The notes under the pieces: generated by a model
Seen by the model: the letters and a program-made list of their open reading frames with translations, nothing else
Database searches by the model: none
Told to the model about the DNA's origin: nothing
NCBI GenBank assembly: GCA_964514385.1
Contig: CAZEQJ010000003.1
Coordinates: forward strand, 1 to 64,000
Length of the DNA: 64,000 bases
Source of the DNA: CAZEQJ01 sp964514385
Lineage (GTDB): Bacteria; Bacteroidota; Bacteroidia; Cytophagales; Cyclobacteriaceae
Direction of reading: 5' to 3'
In this document: piece by piece, positions 43,304-51,681 of the stretch
How positions within the stretch are numbered: the stretch's first letter is position 1
Layout: the number at the start of each line of letters is the position of its first letter
Translations under genes and position numbers: made by a program

Positions 43304-44809
43304 GTGAAATTACATCAAGTTAAGGTTTATCCTTCAAAAGCAAACCTTCCTAAAGAAGATCAGCTTGCCTATAAGTTGGCTGCCATGGTGACAGATCCTG
43401 TGCCTGTGGGCAATGACGTCAGGGAAATGGTGATCAACCGAATCATCGATAATGCCTCTGTGGCTGTAGCTTCATTAAACCGCCAACCGATCGTAAATGC
43501 CCGTGCTCAGGCAATGGCACATCCGAGGGAAAACGGAGCTTCTCTTTTCGGTATGCCGAATGAGGTAAAGGTCCATGCCGAATGGGCAGCATGGGCCAAT
43601 GGTGTTGCGGTACGCGAACTTGATTATCATGATACATTTCTTGCAGCTGACTATTCCCATCCGGGAGATAGCATTCCGCCAATACTTGCGGTTGCCCAGC
43701 AGTTGGGTAAATCGGGCGAAGACCTCATCAGAGGCATTGTCGCTGCCTACGAGGTCCATGTAAATCTGGTAAAGGCCATTTGCCTGCATAAACATAAAAT
43801 CGATCATATTGCGCATCTCCTGCCTGCACAGGCAGCTGGTATTTGTGCATTACTAAATCTGGATACAGATACTACCTACCAGGCAATCCAGCAGGCGCTT
43901 CATATCTCTATTTCCACCCGTCAGTCAAGAAAAGGTGAAATCAGCAGCTGGAAGGCATATGTACCGGGCCATGGAGCAAAACTTGCCGTAGAGGCCGTTG
44001 ACCGTGCCATGAGGGGTGAAAAAAGCCCTTCACCTATCTATGAAGGAGAAGATTCTGTCATTGCATGGATACTAGATGGACCCGATGCTGTTTACGAAGT
44101 GCCTTTGCCTGAAAAGGGTGAGGCAAAAAGAGCCATCATGGAGACCTATACAAAAGAACATTCAGCAGAATATCAGGCGCAGGCATTGATTGACCTTGCT
44201 ATCGGTCTTCGCAACAAAGTAGACGATTTCAGTGCCATTGATGATATATTGATTGAAACCTCGCACCATACGCATTATGTGATTGGTACCGGTGCAAATG
44301 ATCCGCAGAAAATGGATCCAAAGGCGACCCGCGAAACGCTCGATCACTCCATCATGTATATTTTTGCTGTTGCCCTGCAGGATGGTAAGTGGCACCATGT
44401 AGACAGCTACCTGCCTGAAAGAGCCGGACGTAAGGATACCGTCGAGCTATGGCATAAGATCAGAACAGAGGAGAATCCCCGCTGGACTGAACTTTACCAT
44501 GCCACAGATCCCGATAAAAAAGCCTTTGGAGGTAAGGTGACCATTACATTTAAAGATGGCACCTCAGTTAGCGACGAACTGGAAAGGGCCAATGCTCACC
44601 CGGCAGGAGCACGTCCTTTTGTCAGAGAGAATTATATTCAGAAGTTCGTGACGCTCACCGAAGGTATTATCTCGGCTGAGGAATCAGAACGCTTCATCCG
44701 GGATGCAGAAGGTACAGAAAACCTGTCAGGTGATGATCTGCATAAGCTCAATGTAGTGGCGCATCCTCATTATGTGTCAATTTCGGACGTTAAAGGAATT
44801 TTTGGATGA
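43304..44809 (+). CDS. prpD: 2-methylcitrate dehydratase (MmgE/PrpD family)
   Basis: 501 residues from GTG. PrpD dehydrates 2-methylcitrate to 2-methyl-cis-aconitate in propionyl-CoA breakdown. The MmgE/PrpD fold is seen from DNASVAVASLN and NGVAVRELDYHDTFLAADYSHPGDSIPPILA through KAYVPGHGAKLAVEAVDRAMRG to the C-terminal DHSIMYIFAVALQDGKWHH. The context confirms the role: prpB overlaps it by 4 bases (ATGA) and prpC follows. Upstream are the lipoprotein gene (divergent) and the palindrome. The non-ATG start may limit expression. Confidence 0.95.
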   Translation: MKLHQVKVYPSKANLPKEDQLAYKLAAMVTDPVPVGNDVREMVINRIIDNASVAVASLNRQPIVNARAQAMAHPRENGASLFGMPNEVKVHAEWAAWANGVAVRELDYHDTFLAADYSHPGDSIPPILAVAQQLGKSGEDLIRGIVAAYEVHVNLVKAICLHKHKIDHIAHLLPAQAAGICALLNLDTDTTYQAIQQALHISISTRQSRKGEISSWKAYVPGHGAKLAVEAVDRAMRGEKSPSPIYEGEDSVIAWILDGPDAVYEVPLPEKGEAKRAIMETYTKEHSAEYQAQALIDLAIGLRNKVDDFSAIDDILIETSHHTHYVIGTGANDPQKMDPKATRETLDHSIMYIFAVALQDGKWHHVDSYLPERAGRKDTVELWHKIRTEENPRWTELYHATDPDKKAFGGKVTITFKDGTSVSDELERANAHPAGARPFVRENYIQKFVTLTEGIISAEESERFIRDAEGTENLSGDDLHKLNVVAHPHYVSISDVKGIFG

Positions 44810-45711
44810 TAATCGATAATACCTCACCTGAAGAGAAAAGGAAAAACCTACGGATGGCACTTAGCTCGGGAACACTTCAGCAATTTCCCGGAGCATACAA
44901 CCCCCTTGTGGCTATGCTTATCGAAAAGCTGGGGTTTCATGGGGTTTATGTATCCGGAGCGGTAATGGCCAACTCAATGGGGCTGCCCGATATCGGACTG
45001 ACAACCCAGAGTGAAGTTGTTGAAGTGTCGTCCAGGATAGGTCGGGTAGTGTCGCTTCCCACTATTCTAGATATTGATACCGGATTTGGTGAAACCATGA
45101 ATGTAGTGCGGACCATCACCGAGCTAGAGTTTGCCGGACTCTCAGGCTTTCACATGGAGGATCAGGTGAACCCGAAGCGTTGCGGTCATCTTGACAATAA
45201 ACAGGTGGTAACACGGGATGAAATGGTGCAGAAGATCCGGTCGGCTGTGGATGCAAGAAGAGACCCGAATTTCTTGATCATTGCCCGTACCGACAGCCGG
45301 GCGGTAGAAGGGCTGGAGGCTGCAATTGAACGATCAAAAGCCTATGAAGCTGCCGGCGCTGACATGATATTTCCTGAAGCATTGAAGGATGAGTCAGAAT
45401 TTGAGGCATTCAGAAAGGCGGTAAATGTTCCGCTTATGGCAAACATGACCGAATTTGGTAAATCAAAACTATTGGGAAAGGATCAGCTCGTGGATCTGGG
45501 GTATAATCTGGTAATTTACCCGGTAACTACCCAGCGGCTTGCGTTAAAAGCAGTAGAAAGAGGCCTCACTGCTATTTTGGAAAATGGCTCACAGCACGAT
45601 ATTCTGGACGATATGCAGACCCGCAGCGAGCTGTATGAACTCCTGAGGTACGAGGATTACAACACATTCGACCAGTCATTGTATAATTTTAAACTAAATA
45701 AGGATCAGTAA
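44806..45711 (+). CDS. prpB: 2-methylisocitrate lyase
   Basis: 301 residues. PrpB cleaves 2-methylisocitrate to pyruvate and succinate. It is a member of the isocitrate lyase/PEP mutase fold with the catalytic loop KRCGH (124-128, Cys126), DTGFGE for the metal site, and ARTDSRAVEGLEAAIERSKAYEAAGADMIF near the middle. Typical isocitrate lyases are longer, and the size of about 300 matches PrpB. It overlaps prpD by 4 bases and is followed by prpC one base later, so all three are translationally linked. Confidence 0.96.
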   Translation: MIIDNTSPEEKRKNLRMALSSGTLQQFPGAYNPLVAMLIEKLGFHGVYVSGAVMANSMGLPDIGLTTQSEVVEVSSRIGRVVSLPTILDIDTGFGETMNVVRTITELEFAGLSGFHMEDQVNPKRCGHLDNKQVVTRDEMVQKIRSAVDARRDPNFLIIARTDSRAVEGLEAAIERSKAYEAAGADMIFPEALKDESEFEAFRKAVNVPLMANMTEFGKSKLLGKDQLVDLGYNLVIYPVTTQRLALKAVERGLTAILENGSQHDILDDMQTRSELYELLRYEDYNTFDQSLYNFKLNKDQ

Positions 45712-45712
45712 G

Positions 45713-46846
45713 ATGAGTGATGAAAAGATAAAGGTACCGAGAGGGCTTGCAGGTGTGATTGCCGATACATCTGAAGTCAGTAAGGTAAATGTGGAAACTA
45801 ACTCCCTGATTTACAGAGGTTACAGAGTGCAGGATCTGGCCAATAATTGTCAGTTTGAGGAGGTAGCCTACCTGCTGGTGTACGGTGAGCTCCCCACTAA
45901 ATCACAACTTGACGACTTTACGAAAACAGAAAAAAGCTACAGGGAGATTTCACAGCAAACGCTCAATGTCATTGAAAATTTCCCTAAAAACGCTCACCCG
46001 ATGGATGCTCTTCGTACCGCAGTAAGTTTCATCGGAATGGAGGATGACCGTATATGGGATCATAGCTTTGAGACTAATATCGATAAATACCTGAATCTGC
46101 TGGCAAAAATACCAACTGCCATTGCTGCTTACTATCGCCATATATCAGGCAGAGAGTTTATACATCCGAAAAAAGACCTGAGCATGTCAGAAAATTTCTT
46201 CCATATGTGTTTTGGAGAAATTCCCGCTGCCGAAGTCATTAAGGCCTTTGATGCGTCGCTGACATTATACGCCGAACATAGCTTTAATGCCTCTACCTTT
46301 ACCACCAGGGTGATCACGAGCACCACTTCCGATCTTTATAGTGCCATCGTCGGTGGCATCGGCGCGTTGAAAGGGCCATTGCACGGGGGTGCCAATGAGC
46401 AGGTTATGCATACCCTGAAAGAGATAGGTTCAGTCGAACAGGTGGATAGCTGGCTCGAAGAAGCGCTGGCCCAGAAAAAGAAAATCATGGGATTTGGCCA
46501 CCGGGTATACCGCAAAGGCGACAGCAGGGTGCCCACGATGAAATCATACACCGAAAAAATGGCAGACTTTACGGGTGAGCGTAAATGGCTTGACATCGCC
46601 AACAAACTGGAAGAAAAAATGATCGAAGAAAAGGGTATACATCCAAACCTCGATTTTCCTGCAGGCCCCGCGTATTATATGATGGGCTTCGAAATCGAAA
46701 TGTTCACCCCGATATTCGTTATGGCGCGCGTAGCCGGATGGACTGCCCATGTGCTGGAACAGACCGCTAATAATCGCATCATCAGACCGCTAAGTGAGTA
46801 TGTTGGCCATGCAGAGCGTGACTTCGTGGCACTGGAAAACAGGTAA
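45713..46846 (+). CDS. prpC: 2-methylcitrate synthase/citrate synthase
   Basis: 377 residues. A short type I citrate synthase fold with the active-site His residues in GPLHGGANE and GFGHRVYRKGDSR, and the C-terminal Asp in LDFPAGPAYYMMGF. The start MSDEKIKVPRGLAGVIADTSEVSKV is typical of the PrpC group, and the prpD-prpB-prpC order supports 2-methylcitrate synthase (propionyl-CoA plus oxaloacetate). It may also act on acetyl-CoA. It closes the operon and is followed by a terminator. Confidence 0.95.
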   Translation: MSDEKIKVPRGLAGVIADTSEVSKVNVETNSLIYRGYRVQDLANNCQFEEVAYLLVYGELPTKSQLDDFTKTEKSYREISQQTLNVIENFPKNAHPMDALRTAVSFIGMEDDRIWDHSFETNIDKYLNLLAKIPTAIAAYYRHISGREFIHPKKDLSMSENFFHMCFGEIPAAEVIKAFDASLTLYAEHSFNASTFTTRVITSTTSDLYSAIVGGIGALKGPLHGGANEQVMHTLKEIGSVEQVDSWLEEALAQKKKIMGFGHRVYRKGDSRVPTMKSYTEKMADFTGERKWLDIANKLEEKMIEEKGIHPNLDFPAGPAYYMMGFEIEMFTPIFVMARVAGWTAHVLEQTANNRIIRPLSEYVGHAERDFVALENR

Positions 46847-46882
46847 TATGCCAAAATGACATATTATTCTCCTTTTTATCAT

Positions 46883-46911
46883 AAAAATGCGTCATAATGG
46901 CGCATTTTTTA
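46883..46911 (+). terminator. Intrinsic terminator of the prp operon
   Basis: Stem AAAAATGCGTCAT / ATGGCGCATTTTT around a one- to three-base loop, ending in a run of six T. It lies about 37 bases after the prpC stop. Confidence 0.9.
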
Positions 46912-46978
46912 TTTAAAATGCTGGTGGTACAGGATTTGACTAATATTCAGTGATTGAAATATATGTTAAACTAAAAAT

Positions 46979-46984
46979 AGGAGG
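46979..46984 (+). promoter_or_regulatory. Strong Shine-Dalgarno site of the Hsp20 gene
   Basis: AGGAGG at 46979-46984, 8 bases before the ATG at 46993. Most genes in this window lack such a site, as is usual in Bacteroidota, so this one probably supports high translation. A possible promoter pair, TTTG at 46935-46938 and TATATGTT at 46960-46967, lies upstream. Confidence 0.8.
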
Positions 46985-46992
46985 ATATAGCC

Positions 46993-47430
46993 ATGACACT
47001 TGTAAGAAGAAACGATTTATTTCCTGAGTTGCCATCATTGTTTGATGATTTTCTAACCAGAGATTTCTGGAAATCGACCAATGGAGGATGGAAAGACACC
47101 ATGCCGGCAGTGAATATTGAGGAAAACGAAAATGAATTTTCTATTGAGGTGGCTGCACCAGGCTACAAAAAGGGAGACTTTAAGATTGAACTCGACAACA
47201 ACATGTTGACCATTGCGAGTGAAAAGCAAATGGAAGACAACAAGAAGGAAAAAAACTATACCCGTAAGGAGTTTCATTATGAGTCCTTCTCAAGAAGTTT
47301 CAGGTTACCTGAAAATGTAGTGAATGGTGATAAAATCACAGCCAACTACGATGATGGAGTATTACACATCCATTTACCAAAGAGAGAAGAGGTTAAACCT
47401 AAGCCAACAAGGTTGATCTCTATCAAATAA
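46993..47430 (+). CDS. Hsp20/alpha-crystallin small heat-shock protein
   Basis: 145 residues. A short N-terminal arm (MTLVRRNDLFPELPSLFDDFL) precedes the alpha-crystallin domain (about 35-130), with MPAVNIEENENEFSIEVAAPGYKKGDFKIEL and FRLPENVVNGDKITANYDDGVLHIHLPK. Small heat-shock proteins hold unfolding proteins in a refoldable state. The strong Shine-Dalgarno site and its own terminator suggest a single-gene, highly expressed heat-shock unit. Confidence 0.96.
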   Translation: MTLVRRNDLFPELPSLFDDFLTRDFWKSTNGGWKDTMPAVNIEENENEFSIEVAAPGYKKGDFKIELDNNMLTIASEKQMEDNKKEKNYTRKEFHYESFSRSFRLPENVVNGDKITANYDDGVLHIHLPKREEVKPKPTRLISIK

Positions 47431-47455
47431 AACATTTGATTGATGATTCCAGTGC

Positions 47456-47487
47456 GTCCTGCTGATGATTTCGGCAGGACTTTTTTT
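47456..47487 (+). terminator. Intrinsic terminator of the Hsp20 gene
   Basis: A perfect 7-base-pair stem GTCCTGC (47456-47462) / GCAGGAC (47474-47480), a loop of 11 bases and a run of seven T (47481-47487). The next coding region starts 11 bases after it. Confidence 0.9.
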
Positions 47488-47497
47488 ATTTTGCAGC

Positions 47498-49465
47498 ATG
47501 AAAACTGCAGAATACTTCGATATTGAACCAATAAACCAGCTTAGGTCTGAATATAGGGAATGGTTTGGTGAGATAGAAAAATATAACAGGGGAGAGCTTT
47601 CCTATGAACTGATAAAATCTTCCTATGATCATTATTTTAGAAATGAGGAGGTGCCACTTACCTGGTTGCCCGATTTCGAAACAATCACGTCATCTAATCT
47701 TAACCAGCTTTTCAAAACCACAGGCTTACGCAATTACGATGACCTCCATAACTGGTCGGTAAAGCATAAAGGCGATTACTGGAGTCTGGTGATGAAGCTG
47801 CTGGGGATAAAGTTTGATAAACCATTTCACCAGATACTGGGCGATGACCCAAAGCACCCAAACTGGCTTGACGGCGCCAGCATGAATATTGCCGAATCCT
47901 GTTTTATGGCGCCACCATCAAAGGAGGCTATAGTCCAGAAAGATGAAGCGGGTAATATTAAAAAAATCACATACGGCGAACTGCTGCGTCAGGTGAAACA
48001 GTCGGCATATAATTATGATCGACTGGGCCTGGTCAAAGGCGATGGTGTAGTACTTTACCTTCCCTTTTGTATAGAATCTGTAGTACTCTATTTAGGGGCA
48101 GTATATGGTGGCTATACCGCTGTGTCCGTTGCTGATTCCTTTTCTGAAGCTGAACTCCAGAAGCGTGTTGATATCAGCCATTCCAGGCTCCTGATCACCT
48201 GCGATGGGTATTTATACAATGGTAAAATAATAGACATCCTCCCAAAGGCTGAGAAAATCACCATTGATCAGAAAATGATAGTACCCATGCTTGATGATGT
48301 TAACCCAGAAAGCTTTATCCTTTATCAGGATTTTATGAAAGAAGGCGAAATGACCACACCAGCATATATGCCACCTGCTACCACAACAAACATTCTCTTT
48401 TCTTCCGGTACAACCAAAGATCCGAAAGCTATTCCATGGACACATCTTACTCCCATCAAATGTGGTGGAGATGCCTTTTTTCATCATGATGTACACCCGG
48501 AAGATGTGCTTACCTGGACCACCGGTATGGGCTGGATGATGGCGCCATGGACTATTTATGCTGCTTTTTTGAATAAAGCGACACTGGCCCTGTACGTCGG
48601 TGCTCACGCCAATCGAAGCTTCATCGATTTTGCCAGGGAGGCCAGGATAACGATACTGGGTACGATTCCCTCGATTGTCAAAGCCTGGCAGGCTCAGGGT
48701 ATTTATGGAAGCCGTGATTTCTGGAATGTACGCCTGTTCAGCTCCACGGGCGAACCCAGCAGCCCGGATGATTATTTCTACCTGATGTCACTCTCAGGAT
48801 TTGAAGCACCCGTGATTGAATATTGTGGAGGAACAGAGATTGGCGGTGGTTATATTACCGGCAGCCTTGCACAACCAGCTTCTCCCGCGACATTTACTAC
48901 ACCGGCACTGGGTCTGGACTTTTTACTCCGGGACGAAGATAAATGGTCAGCTCGCGGAGGTGAAGTTTACCTGATACCTCCTTCTATGGGATTGAGCGAG
49001 TCCCTGCTCAACAGAGACCATGAGAAGGAATATTATGAAGGGTGCCCGCAGGGGCCTGAAGGTGACATCACAAGACGTCACGGTGATGGATTCGAAATAA
49101 AAGAGCAGGATAATATCCGGTTTTATATGAGCCGGGGTCGCACAGACGATGCTATGAACATAGGCGGCATTAAGATCAGCGCAATTGAAATCGAAGAGGT
49201 GGTAAACCTGCATGAAGAAGTAAAGGAATCAGCTGCAATAGCTGTTCAGGAAGGGGCAGGGCCTGAAAAACTGGTCCTTTTTCTGGTTACTGAGAAAGCG
49301 CTGGCAAAAGATGAATTAAAAAAGGAACTTCAGCAATTGATATCCAAAAACCTTAACCCGTTGTTTCGTGTATATGACATTGCTATAACGGAAAAGCTGC
49401 CACGTACAGCATCCAATAAAGTCATGCGACGGACTTTGCGAAAAACCTATCAAACAAAAGGATGA
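47498..49465 (+). CDS. AMP-binding acyl-CoA synthetase (plant AAE17/18-like)
   Basis: 655 residues from the ATG at 47498. The frame begins earlier at 47465, but that part lies in the terminator hairpin. It belongs to the acyl-adenylate-forming superfamily: the P-loop-like FSSGTTKDPKAIPWTH, YCGGTEIGGGY for the A5 region, and the C-terminal catalytic Lys region PRTASNKVMRRTLRK. The sequence around KDPKAIPWTHLTP and TTGMGWMMAPW is closer to the plant peroxisomal AAE17/18 group than to acetyl-CoA synthetase (Acs). It would activate a short or medium organic acid to its CoA thioester. A link to the upstream propionyl-CoA pathway is possible but unproven. Confidence 0.88.
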   Translation: MKTAEYFDIEPINQLRSEYREWFGEIEKYNRGELSYELIKSSYDHYFRNEEVPLTWLPDFETITSSNLNQLFKTTGLRNYDDLHNWSVKHKGDYWSLVMKLLGIKFDKPFHQILGDDPKHPNWLDGASMNIAESCFMAPPSKEAIVQKDEAGNIKKITYGELLRQVKQSAYNYDRLGLVKGDGVVLYLPFCIESVVLYLGAVYGGYTAVSVADSFSEAELQKRVDISHSRLLITCDGYLYNGKIIDILPKAEKITIDQKMIVPMLDDVNPESFILYQDFMKEGEMTTPAYMPPATTTNILFSSGTTKDPKAIPWTHLTPIKCGGDAFFHHDVHPEDVLTWTTGMGWMMAPWTIYAAFLNKATLALYVGAHANRSFIDFAREARITILGTIPSIVKAWQAQGIYGSRDFWNVRLFSSTGEPSSPDDYFYLMSLSGFEAPVIEYCGGTEIGGGYITGSLAQPASPATFTTPALGLDFLLRDEDKWSARGGEVYLIPPSMGLSESLLNRDHEKEYYEGCPQGPEGDITRRHGDGFEIKEQDNIRFYMSRGRTDDAMNIGGIKISAIEIEEVVNLHEEVKESAAIAVQEGAGPEKLVLFLVTEKALAKDELKKELQQLISKNLNPLFRVYDIAITEKLPRTASNKVMRRTLRKTYQTKG

Positions 49466-49473
49466 TAATTCTA

Positions 49474-49501
49474 TTTTCATTCTCACAGATAGCTAACTTT
49501 G
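49474..49501 (+). promoter_or_regulatory. Candidate promoter of the his operon
   Basis: TAACTTTG at 49494-49501 matches TAnnTTTG exactly, with a T-rich -33-like stretch (TTTT at 49474-49477) 16 bases upstream. It lies 32 bases before the hisG ATG. No histidine-rich leader peptide or attenuator is present in the short gap. Confidence 0.5.
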
Positions 49502-49533
49502 GCGCAAAAATTCAGAAGGTACAAGTATAAACC

Positions 49534-50394
49534 ATGAGTGAGAAATTAAGGATAGCCATTCAGAAGTCAGGTAGATTAAGCGAATCATCACTTGAGTTGT
49601 TCAGGGAATGCGGCATTAAGTTTATCAATGGCAAAGGAAAGCTGAAAACAACTTCTACTAACTTTCCATTAGAGTTCCTCTTTCTGCGGGATGATGACAT
49701 TCCGGGATATGTTGAAGATGATGTAGCTGACCTTGGCATTGTGGGTGAAAATGTCATGGTGGAAAAATCGGGTAATGTCGATCTGGTAAAACGATTGGGA
49801 TTTTCAAAATGCAGATTGTCTCTGGCTGTACCCAGAGAGTCTGCAATAACAGATGTGAAAGGCTTTCAGGGTAAAAGCATTGCTACATCCTATCCCAATA
49901 TCCTGCAGGAATATCTCAGTAAATTCGACGTTTCAGCAGAAATTCATGAAATCAGTGGATCTGTCGAAATTGCACCTGGCATAGGCCTTTCTGATGGTAT
50001 TTGTGATATCGTAAGCTCCGGAAGTACGTTGTTGAGTAACGGACTTAAAGAAATTGAGGTGATATTCAAGTCTGAGGCGGTGCTGATTGGTAACAGGCAG
50101 CTTTCCGAAGCAAAGAAATCGTTGCTCGATCAGCTTATTTTCAGAATTGAGTCGGTATTGAACGCGCAGTCTTTCAAATACATCCTGCTTAATGCGCCTA
50201 ATGAAGCCATTGAGGAGATATGCAATGTGCTACCGGGTATGAAAAGCCCTACCGTAATGCCATTAGCCACAGAAGGATGGAGCAGCCTACACTCTGTGAT
50301 AAATGAGGATGATTTCTGGGAGTCTATCGAAAGTCTTAAAAAACTCGGTGCCCAGGGAATACTGGTAGTGCCGATAGAAAAAATGATCAGTTAA
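49534..50394 (+). CDS. hisG: ATP phosphoribosyltransferase (long form)
   Basis: 286 residues. HisG catalyses the first step of histidine synthesis, joining ATP and PRPP. Landmarks are RIAIQKSGRLSESSLELF, DDIPGYVEDDVADLGIVGENV and the PRPP-binding segment DGICDIVSSGSTLLSNGLKEI. The C-terminal ~70 residues (LLNAPNEAIEEICNVLPGMKSPTV) form the regulatory domain, marking the long type that is feedback-inhibited by histidine and needs no HisZ. hisD follows after 3 bases. Confidence 0.97.
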   Translation: MSEKLRIAIQKSGRLSESSLELFRECGIKFINGKGKLKTTSTNFPLEFLFLRDDDIPGYVEDDVADLGIVGENVMVEKSGNVDLVKRLGFSKCRLSLAVPRESAITDVKGFQGKSIATSYPNILQEYLSKFDVSAEIHEISGSVEIAPGIGLSDGICDIVSSGSTLLSNGLKEIEVIFKSEAVLIGNRQLSEAKKSLLDQLIFRIESVLNAQSFKYILLNAPNEAIEEICNVLPGMKSPTVMPLATEGWSSLHSVINEDDFWESIESLKKLGAQGILVVPIEKMIS

Positions 50395-50397
50395 TAC

Positions 50398-51681
50398 ATG
50401 AAGGTTTATACTAATCCGGAACCATCACTATGGACAGATCTGCTGGCCCGTCCGGTCATGCAAATGAAGCAGATCAAAAAAATTGTAAAGCCTATTCTCA
50501 AAGAAGTCCGGGAAAAAGGAGATATCGCGCTGTATAAATTTGCCCGTGAATACGATCTGGTGGACCTTGACCATCTGGTGGTATCTGAAGACGAACTGAA
50601 AGAAGCCTACCAACAGGTTGATAAGGAGCTGAAAGAAGCCATATTTACAGCAAAGAAGAACATCGAAACATTTCACAGGGGCCAGCTACAGGAAACACTC
50701 GAAGTAGAAACCATGCCGGGTGTACGTTGCCGAAGGAAGTCCGTCCCCATTCAAAAAGTGGGTTTATATATCCCCGGAGGCACCGCACCTTTATTCTCTA
50801 CCGTGCTGATGTTGGGAGTGCCGGCTATGCTGGCAGGTTGTGAAGAGGTAGTGCTGGTATCTNNNNNNNNNNAAGGAAGGATAAACCCGGTCATCTTATA
50901 TACAGCACACCTGGTGGGCATTGAAAAAATAGTCAAAGTCGGAGGTGCGCAGGCAGTAGCAGCACTGGCATTCGGAACTGAGTCTGTTCCCCGGGTGGAT
51001 AAAATTTTTGGTCCCGGAAATCAATATGTTACGGCTGCAAAACAGCTGGTAGCCCAGCAGGGTACAGCCATTGATATGCCTGCCGGGCCTTCTGAAGTTG
51101 CGGTACTTGCAGACCGTACAGCTGACCCGGATTTTGTGGCGGCAGATCTTCTTTCACAGGCAGAGCATGGCATTGACAGCCAGGTGATACTGGTTTCTAC
51201 CAGCAGTGAGCTTGTCGATCAAACACTCAAGGCCGTACAGCTACAGCTAAACGACCTGCCAAGAAAGGAAATTGCGGAAAAAGCCCTAGACAACAGCCGC
51301 GCCATCGTGCTGGACAATCATGATACAGCCATTCAGATGATCAACTATTATGCTCCTGAACACCTGATCATCAGCACGGCGCATGCCAGCCGTGATGCTG
51401 ACCGTATCATCAATGCAGGGTCAGTGTTTATCGGTCACCTTACACCTGAATCGGTCGGTGACTATGCTTCAGGCACCAACCATACCCTGCCTACGTATGG
51501 TTATGCACGCATGTACAGCGGTGTTTCTGTAGATAGCTATGTGAAGAAAATTACATTTCAGGAGCTAACAGTGGAGGGACTGAAAAATCTGGGGCCAGCA
51601 GTAGAAAAAATGGCCGAGGCAGAGCAGTTGCATGCTCATAAAAATGCTGTTTCCATACGCTTAAAAAAACTTGGAAAATGA
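50398..51681 (+). CDS. hisD: Histidinol dehydrogenase (interrupted by a 10-N gap)
   Basis: 427 residues as read, with 10 N (50863-50872) at codons 156-159. HisD oxidises histidinol to histidine in two NAD-linked steps at a zinc site. Visible are KVGLYIPGGTAPLFSTVLML, GGAQAVAALAFGTESVPRVDKIFGPGNQYVTAAK, AEHGIDSQV and TGT-type zinc ligands near PEHLIIST. The gap falls in VLVSxxxxGRINP, where homologues as I recall them have about five residues (TPPNKE-like); as drawn there are four, so the true gap may be three bases longer. The frame continues on both sides. It overlaps hisC by 4 bases. Confidence 0.95.
   Translation: MKVYTNPEPSLWTDLLARPVMQMKQIKKIVKPILKEVREKGDIALYKFAREYDLVDLDHLVVSEDELKEAYQQVDKELKEAIFTAKKNIETFHRGQLQETLEVETMPGVRCRRKSVPIQKVGLYIPGGTAPLFSTVLMLGVPAMLAGCEEVVLVSXXXXGRINPVILYTAHLVGIEKIVKVGGAQAVAALAFGTESVPRVDKIFGPGNQYVTAAKQLVAQQGTAIDMPAGPSEVAVLADRTADPDFVAADLLSQAEHGIDSQVILVSTSSELVDQTLKAVQLQLNDLPRKEIAEKALDNSRAIVLDNHDTAIQMINYYAPEHLIISTAHASRDADRIINAGSVFIGHLTPESVGDYASGTNHTLPTYGYARMYSGVSVDSYVKKITFQELTVEGLKNLGPAVEKMAEAEQLHAHKNAVSIRLKKLGK
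50863..50872. other. Assembly gap of 10 N inside hisD
   Basis: Ten unknown bases after the codons for VLVS. The reading frame is preserved if the gap is 10 bases or differs by a multiple of three. Confidence 0.99.

Noticed and set aside
49466..49533. Possible histidine attenuator before hisG
   Set aside because: The gap is 68 bases with no His-rich leader peptide and no terminator/antiterminator pair.
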